64,000 nucleotides of DNA from Ornithinibacillus halophilus. GTDB lineage: Bacteria > Bacillota > Bacilli > Bacillales > Amphibacillaceae. The position numbers were made by a program, and so were the translations under genes. A model generated the notes under the pieces. The model was not told the DNA's origin, searched no databases, and worked only from the letters and a program-made list of their open reading frames with translations. The DNA is taken from assembly GCF_900129485.1 (NCBI RefSeq), contig NZ_FQVW01000002.1:62001-126000 (forward strand). Direction: 5' to 3'. Each line of letters starts with the position of its first letter. The first letter of the stretch is position 1. Shown here in pieces: positions 1-8,938 of this stretch.

Positions 1-1614
1 GATGTTTCAAAATCGGCTTTAGAAACAGCAGATAGTGTTCGTAGTGAGTTTGTTGTTCAAGTTAAAGGAAAAGTCGTGAAAAGAGAGGAAAACACGATCA
101 ATCCTTCCATGGAGACGGGGCATATTGAGGTAATTGCTTCAGAAATAGAAGTAATCAATAAGGCAAAGAACCCTCCATTTTTAATCCAAGATGAATCCGA
201 TGTGTCAGAAGATTTACGTCTGAAATACCGTTATATTGATTTAAGAAGAACTCCCCTTCAAGAGACGTTTAAAATGCGTCATCAAATCACACAAACGGTT
301 AGAAATTACTTAAATGATAATGGATATTTAGAAATGGAAACACCAATTTTGACGAAGAGTACACCAGAAGGAGCTCGTGATTACCTTGTACCAAGTAGAG
401 TCCATTCAGGTGAATTTTATGCACTGCCACAATCTCCACAATTGTTTAAACAGTTGATCATGATGAGTGGTTTCGAGAAATACTATCAAATCGCTCGTTG
501 TTTTAGAGATGAAGATTTGAGAGCAGACCGTCAACCAGAATTTACTCAAATTGATATTGAAACTTCTTTCATGTCGAGTGATGAAATAATGGAAATGACA
601 GAAAACATGATGCAAAAAGTGATGAAAGAAGTTAAAGGCATTGATCTTGAATTACCATTGCAACGCATGCCATATGATGAAGCAATGAGACGTTACGGCT
701 CAGATAAACCAGATACAAGATTTGGTATGGAGTTTATTCATGTATCCGATGTTCTTAAGGACTCAACATTTAAAGTATTCCAGGGTGCTATTGAATCCGG
801 TGGAACGGTTTGTCTGTTAAATGTAGAAGGTCAAGCGAACAATTATTCTCGAAAAGATATTGATAAATTAACCGATTTTGTTAAAGTGTACGGTGCAAAA
901 GGGCTAGCATGGTTAAAAGTGGAAGAAAATGATGTGAAAGGTCCAATTGCGAAATTTTTAACTGATGAGGAAAAGCAAGGACTTATAAGTAAAGCAGAAG
1001 CAAAAGATGGTGACTTACTATTATTCGGAGCAGATGATACCTCTGTAGTATATGATAGTTTAGGTGCTTTACGTCTAAAACTAGGAAAAGAACTGGGACT
1101 AATTGATGAGTCTAAATTTAATTTCTTATGGATTACCGATTGGCCACTTCTAGAGTATGATGAAGAACTTGGTCGTTATACAGCTGCCCATCATCCATTT
1201 ACGATGCCAGCGGATGGTGATGTTGACAAATTAGCTACAGATCCTGCAAATGTTAAAGCAAATGCTTACGATTTAGTGCTTAACGGCTATGAATTAGGTG
1301 GAGGTTCTCTACGTATTTATAAACGTGAACTACAAAATCAAATGTTTGAGGTTTTAGGATTTACAAATGAAGAGGCAGAGGAACAATTTGGTTTCCTACT
1401 CGATGCGTTAGAATATGGTGCACCACCACATGGAGGGATTGCACTAGGATTAGACCGAATTGTTATGTTACTAGCAGGAAGAAGCAACTTAAGAGATACT
1501 ATTCTATTCCCTAAGACGGCATCAGCTTCTGATCCACTAACAGATGCACCAGATACTGTAAGTGATGCACAATTAGATGAATTAGCTATCCAATTAACTA
1601 AAGAATATGAGTAA
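1..1614 (+). CDS. aspS: Aspartyl-tRNA synthetase, 5'-truncated by the window edge
   Basis: Class II aspartyl-tRNA synthetase, which charges tRNA-Asp in the cytoplasm. The frame is open from base 1, so this is the C-terminal 537 residues; about 50 N-terminal residues of the OB-fold anticodon-binding domain lie outside the window, judging by the usual length near 590. Class II motif 2 ([14 protein letters not shown], near bases 502-545) and motif 3 ([10 protein letters not shown], near 1435-1465) are visible, with the bacterial GAD insertion domain between them. The GTG at base 76 is internal and not the start. No clear terminator follows; a 6S RNA gene begins about 110 bases downstream, the arrangement I recall for B. 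subtilis. Confidence 0.97.
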   Translation, partial: DVSKSALETADSVRSEFVVQVKGKVVKREENTINPSMETGHIEVIASEIEVINKAKNPPFLIQDESDVSEDLRLKYRYIDLRRTPLQETFKMRHQITQTVRNYLNDNGYLEMETPILTKSTPEGARDYLVPSRVHSGEFYALPQSPQLFKQLIMMSGFEKYYQIARCFRDEDLRADRQPEFTQIDIETSFMSSDEIMEMTENMMQKVMKEVKGIDLELPLQRMPYDEAMRRYGSDKPDTRFGMEFIHVSDVLKDSTFKVFQGAIESGGTVCLLNVEGQANNYSRKDIDKLTDFVKVYGAKGLAWLKVEENDVKGPIAKFLTDEEKQGLISKAEAKDGDLLLFGADDTSVVYDSLGALRLKLGKELGLIDESKFNFLWITDWPLLEYDEELGRYTAAHHPFTMPADGDVDKLATDPANVKANAYDLVLNGYELGGGSLRIYKRELQNQMFEVLGFTNEEAEEQFGFLLDALEYGAPPHGGIALGLDRIVMLLAGRSNLRDTILFPKTASASDPLTDAPDTVSDAQLDELAIQLTKEYE

Positions 1615-1725
1615 TTGATGTAATTGTTTAAAAACTGTAACAAATGTAATGAATACTTCACATAACATGATATTGAAACAGTAAATTTCTTATGTTAATA
1701 TTAATTTACAAACAAATTATTAACT

Positions 1726-1925
1726 AAAGGCATTGATCCTGATGTGTTTGTCTATATAGAACGTTTTGACCGAACATTAACATAATTGGGAGCTTGAGAG
1801 TTTTTATATTGCGTACGCGCCTCCATTGTCAGAGGAAGTACAATAAATATAAAACAAAGCACCCACCTGCCTTGAGCGGGATCAAAACTAATCAAATAGA
1901 CGGCAACATTGGGATTGATGCATAC
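1726..1925 (+). ncRNA. ssrS: 6S RNA (SsrS/BsrA family)
   Basis: 6S RNA binds the housekeeping RNA polymerase holoenzyme by mimicking an open promoter. Bases 1730-1745 (GCATTGATCCTGATGT) pair along all 16 positions, including G-U pairs, with 1906-1921 (ACATTGGGATTGATGC), forming the long closing stem. The interior has blocks I recognise from Firmicutes 6S RNA: GACCGAA near 1768, GGGAGCTTGAG near 1788 and CACCTGCC near 1863. The position directly downstream of aspS matches bsrA of B. subtilis. The ends are estimated from the stem. An 83-codon reading frame crossing this RNA has no ribosome binding site and is discounted. Confidence 0.87.
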
Positions 1926-1964
1926 ATAATTAAGAGACTAGCACAAAAGTATTATAGATACATC

Positions 1965-1996
1965 AAAATCCGAACAAGAGAATTGTTCGGATTTTT
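1965..1996 (+). terminator. Rho-independent terminator after 6S RNA
   Basis: A perfect 13-bp stem (1965-1977 with 1983-1995) built on AAATCCGAACAA, with a 5-base loop and T-rich 3' arm. It lies about 40 bases after the 6S RNA and before the DinB-type gene. The CCGAAC/GTTCGG core recurs in other terminator-like hairpins in this window. Confidence 0.7.
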
Positions 1997-2080
1997 GAAT
2001 TTGTGTACCGTGAAATCTACCGCTACGGAAAATACACTTCGCTAGTTTTTTTGCATCAATATCAATTAGGAGATGTTTTA

Positions 2081-2629
2081 GTGGGAGTATCTAACAATTT
2101 TGAAGATTATTTTGACAGGATACAGGAACAAAGGAAAAGTTTTTATCAAGAAATGGATAGTAATGTTGAAGATGTTTGGGAGAGGCCTTATCCAAATAAA
2201 TGGTCTGTCGCAGAAACGGTATATCACTTATATTTACTATTAAGGTTATTTAGAAGGTTTTCGGTTATCTATATGCCGATTATGTACCCTCTTGCTGTTT
2301 TGCGAAAGAATAAACCTTATCCAACCGACATGAACAACATCTATATTGAATACCACCAAAAGAAGAAAAAACCAATGAATGCTCCACTCTTATTGAATCC
2401 ACCAAAGAACTTACCACGGAAAAAGAACTATGACGAAATTAAAAAGTTGCTAGAAAGGGAGACGAATCTATTAAAGGCAAACGTTTTGCCAATGGATGAG
2501 AGGATTGCTGGGCAAATATATTATCCAGATCCAGTTGCACATCATCCCAATTTACCGCAATCAATTCAATTAATAGGGATTCACGAACAACATCATTTTA
2601 ACTTGACGAAAGACTATTATCTTAGTTGA
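2081..2629 (+). CDS. DinB-superfamily protein
   Basis: A 182-residue protein of the DinB/YfiT-like four-helix fold; many relatives are metal-dependent thiol (bacillithiol) transferases or damage-induced proteins. What supports this is the N-terminal pattern WSVAETVYHLYLL, with a His on helix 2, and the C-terminal HEQHHFNLTKDYY, which supplies the other metal-binding histidines. The GTG start at 2081 is chosen because TAGGAG lies at 2068-2072; the frame is open further upstream but begins inside a terminator. It stands alone and meets rsfA tail to tail. The substrate cannot be inferred. In B. subtilis I recall tcdA (yrvM) in this interval. Confidence 0.75.
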   Translation: MGVSNNFEDYFDRIQEQRKSFYQEMDSNVEDVWERPYPNKWSVAETVYHLYLLLRLFRRFSVIYMPIMYPLAVLRKNKPYPTDMNNIYIEYHQKKKKPMNAPLLLNPPKNLPRKKNYDEIKKLLERETNLLKANVLPMDERIAGQIYYPDPVAHHPNLPQSIQLIGIHEQHHFNLTKDYYLS

Positions 2630-2636
2630 GACAATA

Positions 2637-2676
2637 ATAAAACTCCCTCACAATGGTGAGAGAGTAAGGTTTTAAT
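2637..2676. terminator. Bidirectional terminator between the dinB-like gene and rsfA
   Basis: Hairpin CTCCCTCAC-aatg-GTGAGAGAG (2643-2664, one mismatch), with A-rich sequence on the left and GGTTTTAATT on the right, between convergent genes. Confidence 0.6.
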
Positions 2677-3319
2677 TGGAACCTTGTGCAATTTGTTCGA
2701 GGTTTCCATTTTTATCCATTCGAAAGGCTGGTGCTTTCATAGATCCTTGGTCATCAAGCACAGTCATCTTTCTAGCACGGTCCATAATTTGAACAAATAC
2801 TTGATAATCTTCTTGAATTGTATTTAGCTGATTTTCTGTTTCAGCAAGCTGTCTTTCAAGATTATTAATCTTTTCTTTTAACATTTCGTTTTCTTTTTGG
2901 GTTTGGTCTAATGTGACTTTTGATTGATTGGAAGCATAATAGTCTTTTTTCATTTCCTTTAAAAAGTGAATGACAGAATCAATAGAAATAGTAGAACTAC
3001 TATGTTCCTCCGTACTTGTTTCAGTATCATAGTTTTGTGCAAGTGTAACAACAGGTTGTTTCCGTTTTGTTCGATTGCGTTCTAAAGCGCGTTTCTTTTC
3101 TTTGCGTTGTCTTTTCGCCAGGTCAATAGCATCATCATATTTCTGCCTAATTTCAGCATTCCATCTGAACCCACATGCAGCCGAAGTGCGGTTTAATTTA
3201 TCTCCAACTTCTTCAAATGCGTTTAATTGGGTACTACCTTCTCTAATATGGCGTAAAACAGTTTCTGCTAAAAGTAGGTCATCTTCATGTGACCAAGCAT
3301 CTTGTCTAACTTTAACCAT
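2672..3319 (-). CDS. rsfA: RsfA-family transcriptional regulator
   Basis: A 215-residue regulator of the RsfA family; RsfA of B. subtilis is a prespore-specific regulator that tunes SigF-dependent genes. Residues 5-60 (WSHEDDLLLAETVL through GFRWNAEIRQKY) form a Myb/SANT-like helix-turn-helix. A basic stretch follows (about 65-90), and a leucine-rich coiled coil (about 135-190) probably drives oligomerisation. The ATG at 3319 is preferred because AAGGAG lies 8 bases before it; the frame opens 13 codons upstream. Bacillaceae carry several paralogues, so the symbol denotes the family and not strict orthology. Confidence 0.8.
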   Translation of the reverse strand: MVKVRQDAWSHEDDLLLAETVLRHIREGSTQLNAFEEVGDKLNRTSAACGFRWNAEIRQKYDDAIDLAKRQRKEKKRALERNRTKRKQPVVTLAQNYDTETSTEEHSSSTISIDSVIHFLKEMKKDYYASNQSKVTLDQTQKENEMLKEKINNLERQLAETENQLNTIQEDYQVFVQIMDRARKMTVLDDQGSMKAPAFRMDKNGNLEQIAQGSN

Positions 3320-3459
3320 TTGTTTCATCTCCTTTTCCAAGACACATGTAGTATTCATAAAACTAGATTTTGTTAACTACTAAATTCTTGTATTAGTAAT
3401 TTTGTTTATAGAGTTTGCTTTTCTCTAGTTTTACCGTTTGGAAAAGGATTTATACGTAC

Positions 3460-4743
3460 CTAATTATGTTTCTTTTTATCAGATTGGATTCTTTCATAAA
3501 CTTGTTTAATAGCTTGTTCAAATTTACCAGTGTTTTTTGGAACATAATATTGTCTTGATTTGATCGAATCTGGTAGATATTGTTGACTTACCCAACCGTT
3601 CTCGTAGTTGTGGGGGTATTTGTAGTCTACGCCGCGACCTAGATTCTTAGCACCTTGATAATGGGAATCCTTTAAATGACTAGGAATTTCTCCACTTTTT
3701 CCACTTCTTATATCTGCAAGGGCTGCGTCCAATGCCTTGTATGCTGTGTTTGACTTAGGTGAAAGGCAAAGTTCGATAATGGCAACAGATAGAGGAATTC
3801 GTGCTTCTGGAAAACCAATTCGTTCAGCAGCTTCCACTGCTGCAAGTGTTCTAGGTCCAGCTTGTGGATTAGCTAATCCAATATCTTCATAAGCAATGAC
3901 AACCATTCTTCTAGCAATACTATCAAGGTCACCAGCTTCAATTAATCTACCTAAATAGTGGAGTGCGGCATCTACATCACTACCACGTATCGATTTTTGA
4001 AACGCGCTAAGCACATCATAATGAGCGTCGCCGCCTTTATCATGTGAGAAACTCTTCTTCTGCATACATTCTTCAGCTGTAGACAGTTCAATGATGACTT
4101 GATTTTCACTATTTTTTGGAGTAGAAGAAACAGCTAATTCCAGACCATTTAATGCAGAACGTAAATCTCCGTTTGCACTAATTGCAAAATGCTCTAAAGC
4201 CTTGTCCGATATCGTAATATCCAACTCTCCATACCCATTTATAGGATCATCAATGGCTCTGATCAATGCTGTTTTTATATGTTTTTCTGTTAAGCCATGT
4301 AATTCAAATAAATGACATCTGCTTCGAATCGCAGGGTTAATCGCATGATAGGGATTACTAGTTGTACACCCTATTAATGTAATTAGATTGCTCTCTAAGT
4401 GTGGTAATAAAAAGTCTTGCTTTGCTTTATCAAGTCGATGGACTTCATCTAATATTAATACAAGATGTCCGGTCATTTTTGCTTCTTCAACCACAATCTC
4501 CATATCTTTTTTCTTGTCTACAACGGCATTTAATATTTTGACAGGTAAGTCTAAGCTCTTCGCTAGAGCAAATGCTGTCGACGTTTTTCCAGTTCCTGGT
4601 GGCCCAAATAAAATCATAGAAGCTAATTGTTCCGCTTTTACCATTCGATTCAATATTTTGCCATCACCTACTAAATGGTCCTGCCCAATGATGTCATTGA
4701 TATGTGCAGGTCGCATTCGAAATGCAAGTGGTTTTCTATTCAT
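3460..4743 (-). CDS. rarA: Replication-associated recombination protein A (AAA+ ATPase)
   Basis: A 427-residue AAA+ ATPase of the RarA/MgsA/WRNIP1 family (B. subtilis YrvN), which acts at stalled replication forks with SSB and the replisome. Walker A GPPGTGKT is at residues 47-54, Walker B LILDEVHR near 96-103, and the arginine-finger region NPAIRSRCHLFEL comes later. The C-terminal half carries the MgsA tetramerisation domain, with the YKYPHNYENGWVSQQYLP signature near the end. It is divergent from cymR, with the intervening 280 bases holding the cymR promoter. Confidence 0.95.
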   Translation of the reverse strand: MNRKPLAFRMRPAHINDIIGQDHLVGDGKILNRMVKAEQLASMILFGPPGTGKTSTAFALAKSLDLPVKILNAVVDKKKDMEIVVEEAKMTGHLVLILDEVHRLDKAKQDFLLPHLESNLITLIGCTTSNPYHAINPAIRSRCHLFELHGLTEKHIKTALIRAIDDPINGYGELDITISDKALEHFAISANGDLRSALNGLELAVSSTPKNSENQVIIELSTAEECMQKKSFSHDKGGDAHYDVLSAFQKSIRGSDVDAALHYLGRLIEAGDLDSIARRMVVIAYEDIGLANPQAGPRTLAAVEAAERIGFPEARIPLSVAIIELCLSPKSNTAYKALDAALADIRSGKSGEIPSHLKDSHYQGAKNLGRGVDYKYPHNYENGWVSQQYLPDSIKSRQYYVPKNTGKFEQAIKQVYERIQSDKKKHN

Positions 4744-4897
4744 AATAACTCGTCCTTTACTATATTGTAGAAACTATTTCTATTTATGATGATTCCATGT
4801 AATGAAGACTAAAGACTAAACAAAGTCAACTTTATTAATAGATTATTAATTTAAGGGTATAGTGAGGTTCGATAAAATGCAAGAGAGACACAGTTCA

Positions 4898-4974
4898 TGC
4901 TATAATCATTTAATGTTATAATAATATAAAAAGCGGAGAGCGTCCGCTATGCTACGTTCGGAGCTAGATAGCTC
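4898..4974 (+). promoter_or_regulatory. cymR promoter and palindromic leader
   Basis: An extended -10 element (TGCTATAAT, 4898-4906) lies upstream of cymR with no convincing -35. Two perfect palindromes follow in the predicted leader: AGCGGA-GAGCG-TCCGCT (4932-4948) and GAGCTA-GA-TAGCTC (4961-4974). They could be operator sites or RNA hairpins; I recognise no known consensus. Confidence 0.4.
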
Positions 4975-5020
4975 TGAAATATATGAATATAAATGGACTG
5001 GAAAATAGAGGTGTATTAAC

Positions 5021-5440
5021 GTGAAGATTTCTACCAAAGGCCGTTACGGCTTGACCATTATGATAGAACTAGCTAGAAATTATGGGGAAGGACCCACGCC
5101 GTTAAAGGTCATTGCTCGTGACAACAACTTATCAGAGCATTATTTAGAACAACTAGCTTCTCCGTTACGTAATGCGGGGTTAATTAAAAGTGTAAGAGGG
5201 GCCTATGGTGGATATGTTTTACCAAGGGAGCCAAAAGAAATTAAAGCTGGTGATATTATTAGAGTACTAGAAGGACCTATCACTCCCGTTGAAGGTATAG
5301 AAGATGAGGAACCTGCTAAACAAGCATTATGGTTAAGAATACGAGATGCTGTAAAAGATGTCCTTGATACAACGACGTTAGAGGACTTAATTCAGCACGA
5401 CCAAGATGATTCAAATGATGCTTACATGTTTTATATATAA
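5021..5440 (+). CDS. cymR: Rrf2-family regulator CymR
   Basis: A 139-residue Rrf2-family winged-helix protein. In B. subtilis, CymR with CysK represses cysteine and methionine metabolism genes. The N-terminus MKISTKGRYGLTIMIELA and the segment LIKSVRGAYGGYVLPREP (recognition helix and wing) are family hallmarks. The iron-sulfur cysteines of IscR-type relatives are absent, as expected for CymR. The start is GTG at 5021 with GAGGTG ending 7 bases before it. The gene leads into yrvO-mnmA with a 43-base gap, so cysteine regulation and sulfur mobilisation are physically coupled. Confidence 0.93.
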   Translation: MKISTKGRYGLTIMIELARNYGEGPTPLKVIARDNNLSEHYLEQLASPLRNAGLIKSVRGAYGGYVLPREPKEIKAGDIIRVLEGPITPVEGIEDEEPAKQALWLRIRDAVKDVLDTTTLEDLIQHDQDDSNDAYMFYI

Positions 5441-5483
5441 GGAAACTGCTTAAACTAGGATTAAAAGGAAGGAAAAGATAGTT

Positions 5484-6629
5484 ATGGATCATATATACAT
5501 GGATCACGCTGCAACAACTCCTATGGATAAGCGAGTGATTGAAACGATGGTACCAATCTATGAGGAAGTTTTTGGTAATCCATCCAGCGTGCATTCTTTC
5601 GGACGGAAAGCTAGAAGATATTTAGATGAAGCTAGACGTACATTAGCACGTAGCATTCATGCAGATGAAAAGGAAATTATTTTTACGAGTGGCGGAACGG
5701 AAGCGGATAATTTGGCATTAGTCGGAACGGTTCAGGCTAATCGACATCGAGGAAATCATATTATAACAACGGAACAAGAACATCATGCAGTACTTCATAC
5801 AGTTGAATACCTTGAAAAAGAAGGTTTCGAGGTTACCTATTTACCAGTAGGAGAAAATGGACAGATTCGTGTAGAAGATGTAAAAAATGCCTTGACCGAC
5901 CAAACAATCTTAGTTTCGATTATGTTTGTTAATAACGAGACAGGAGTTATTCAACCTATTAAAGAAATAGGAGAATTACTGAAAGAGCATCAAGCGTATT
6001 TCCACACGGATGCTGTTCAGGCATACGGGCTATTGGATATCCAAGTGGAAGATTTAGGAGTAGACTTATTAACTGTCTCCTCTCATAAAATTAACGGTCC
6101 AAAAGGAATTGGTTTTCTTTATGCAAAAGAGGATGTAAAATTAAATGCATTACAATTCGGTGGGGAACAAGAGCGAAAACGACGTCCTGGTACGGAGAAT
6201 GTCGTAGGAGCTGTTGGGTTCCAAAAAGCTGTGGAACTTGCCATGGAGAACCGAGAAGAACGCAAGGAAATTTACAATAACTATAAAGAAACATTTTTAC
6301 AAGAATTAGCTAAACATGGTATTGATTTTGCAATAAACGGTGATAAGAAGCTAACGATAGAATCAATCGTTAATATTAGTTTCCCTGGTACAAATGTGGA
6401 GCAATTATTAACCAACTTTGATTTGTCAGGAATTGCTGCATCAAGTGGAAGTGCATGTACAGCTGGGTCTGTAGAACCTTCCCATGTTTTATCCGCAATC
6501 TATGGGAAAGACCACGCATGTACCACTAATTCGATTCGGTTTAGCTTTGGATTATTTAATACGACAGAAAATGTGATAGAGGCTGCTGAACGTGTGGCAT
6601 CGATTGTAAAACGGTTGACGAAAAAATAG
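5484..6629 (+). CDS. yrvO: Cysteine desulfurase, MnmA-partner type
   Basis: A 381-residue PLP-dependent class V aminotransferase of the NifS/IscS family, which moves sulfur from cysteine to a persulfide. The PLP lysine is K202 in VSSHKINGPKG, and the catalytic cysteine is C325 in SSGSACTAG on the mobile loop. It lies 12 bases upstream of mnmA, as does B. subtilis YrvO, which supplies sulfur to MnmA for tRNA 2-thiouridine. Its role is therefore inferred to be tRNA thiolation more than general Fe-S assembly. The ATG follows AAGGAAGG by about 10 bases. Confidence 0.93.
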   Translation: MDHIYMDHAATTPMDKRVIETMVPIYEEVFGNPSSVHSFGRKARRYLDEARRTLARSIHADEKEIIFTSGGTEADNLALVGTVQANRHRGNHIITTEQEHHAVLHTVEYLEKEGFEVTYLPVGENGQIRVEDVKNALTDQTILVSIMFVNNETGVIQPIKEIGELLKEHQAYFHTDAVQAYGLLDIQVEDLGVDLLTVSSHKINGPKGIGFLYAKEDVKLNALQFGGEQERKRRPGTENVVGAVGFQKAVELAMENREERKEIYNNYKETFLQELAKHGIDFAINGDKKLTIESIVNISFPGTNVEQLLTNFDLSGIAASSGSACTAGSVEPSHVLSAIYGKDHACTTNSIRFSFGLFNTTENVIEAAERVASIVKRLTKK

Positions 6630-6641
6630 GTGGTGTTTTAA

Positions 6642-7754
<1,113 letters not shown>

Positions 7755-7756
7755 TC

Positions 7757-7813
7757 ACGAAAGGATCACGCTTCTCTAGCATCTAAGATAATCGTGGTCC
7801 TTTTGTTTTTTCT
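7757..7813 (+). terminator. Terminator after mnmA
   Basis: The stem AAAGGATCACG (7761-7771) pairs with CGTGGTCCTTTT (7794-7805, one G-U pair) and is followed by a T run to 7813. Confidence 0.75.
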
Positions 7814-7862
7814 CACTAACAGTTAATGTTTCTTTTACAACCTGACCGTTATTAATAAGAGG

Positions 7863-8199
7863 GTTGATTGAAGCGGAGGGCAGTCGACTCCTTGAAAATG
7901 CATTTCCATTTGCATTTTCTGCGTGCGATGCTCCTCTGACGTATCCTTCCTTGTCCTGCGGGAACAGCACGTGTCCGAAGACCCTAAAAGATGTACCTGC
8001 GTCTACTAGAAAGTCTAAGAAGTCAATTCCTCGGTACAAGGCAGCAAAGAAGTTTATTCAAGTAGTCGCCTGGCTGAGGCCGTGCCCGCGGCAAAGAAGA
8101 CACTGTGAAATCGACCGAAGGAAGATTGAACAGATGTCGCCCTTGTGCTGGAAGTGAAAGCGACTGCTCGCAGCGTAAATCAACATAGCAGTTACCACG
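7863..8199. repeat. Dispersed repeat module R1, copy A
   Basis: A non-coding module of about 320 bp whose ends are complementary: GTTGATTGAAGCGGAGGGCA at the left against CGACTGCTCGCAGCGTAAAT followed by CAAC at the right, so the whole unit can fold into one long hairpin. An inverted copy lies at 51492-51832. The ends (about 115 bp left, 95 bp right) are nearly identical between copies, while the middle differs. The CCTGCGGGAACAGCACGTG and CCCGCGG blocks resemble abundant intergenic repeats I recall from many Bacillaceae genomes. Reading frames within it lack ribosome binding sites and match no family. It fills the mnmA to TPR-gene gap. Confidence 0.85.
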
Positions 8200-8251
8200 A
8201 TAATTATTTCATTTTATGTCAACTACTAACTAGACACAAAGGAGTTTCAAG

Positions 8252-8920
8252 ATGGATAAAAATGCAAAAGCAATTCAGTTAATGCAAGAAAATAATCTGG
8301 AAGAGGCAGCAAAGTTATTCGATGAGATCATTCAAGAAAATCCAAAAGACCCAGTAGGATATATCAATTTTGGAAATCTATTAATACATATAAATGATTT
8401 TGAGCATGCAAAAGGTTTCTTTGATAAAGCAATTGAATTAGATGAAAAGTCTGCAACGGCATATTATGGGCTAGGAAACATGTATTTTGAACAAGAAGAT
8501 TTTCAGAATGCCCAAAAGAATTTTCAACAAGCAATTGATTTCGGTTTAGAAGAGGCAGATGTTTACTTTATGCTAGGTATGACATTCCAAAATCAAGACC
8601 ATCATAAATTAGCTTTACCCTATTTACTAAGAGCTACTGAATTAAATGATACTGATACAGATATTCTTTTCCAATATGGACTTGCTTTGGCACAAAGTAA
8701 TCTAATTGATGAAGCAAAAACAACATTTGAAAACGTATTAAAGATGGATGAAGAACATAGTGATGCCCATTATAACCTTGGGATTATTTCACTTTACTAT
8801 GATGATGCTCAAGGAGCGTTACATCATTTTGACAGAGCATTACAGATTCAACCGGATCATGTATTGGCAGCTAACGGTAAAGGAAAAGTAGAAGAACTTT
8901 TAAATCAAAAAGAAAACTAA
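8252..8920 (+). CDS. yrrB: Tetratricopeptide-repeat protein (YrrB-like)
   Basis: A 222-residue soluble protein made almost wholly of about six TPR units, with repeats such as PVGYINFGNLLIHINDFEHA, ATAYYGLGNMYFEQEDFQNA and SDAHYNLGIISLYYDDAQGA. There is no signal peptide or membrane segment. TPR arrays bind protein partners; the partner here is unknown. The AAAGGAG site before 8252 supports the start. It sits 18 bases upstream of recD2, the same pairing as yrrB-yrrC (recD2) in B. subtilis, from which the symbol is taken. Confidence 0.85.
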   Translation: MDKNAKAIQLMQENNLEEAAKLFDEIIQENPKDPVGYINFGNLLIHINDFEHAKGFFDKAIELDEKSATAYYGLGNMYFEQEDFQNAQKNFQQAIDFGLEEADVYFMLGMTFQNQDHHKLALPYLLRATELNDTDTDILFQYGLALAQSNLIDEAKTTFENVLKMDEEHSDAHYNLGIISLYYDDAQGALHHFDRALQIQPDHVLAANGKGKVEELLNQKEN

Positions 8921-8938
8921 TATTGTGGGGTTGTTCAA

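Noticed and set aside
1338-1661. 107-codon antisense frame over the end of aspS, and similar long antisense frames over mnmA, alaS, dnaK and mtaB
   Set aside because: Shadows of strongly conserved genes on the other strand, with no translation signals.
1794-2045. 83-codon frame downstream of aspS
   Set aside because: It overlaps the 6S RNA and its following terminator and has no ribosome binding site.
7776-8157. Overlapping reading frames of 87 and 97 codons on both strands
   Set aside because: They lie wholly in the mnmA terminator and repeat R1, lack ribosome binding sites and look like no protein family.
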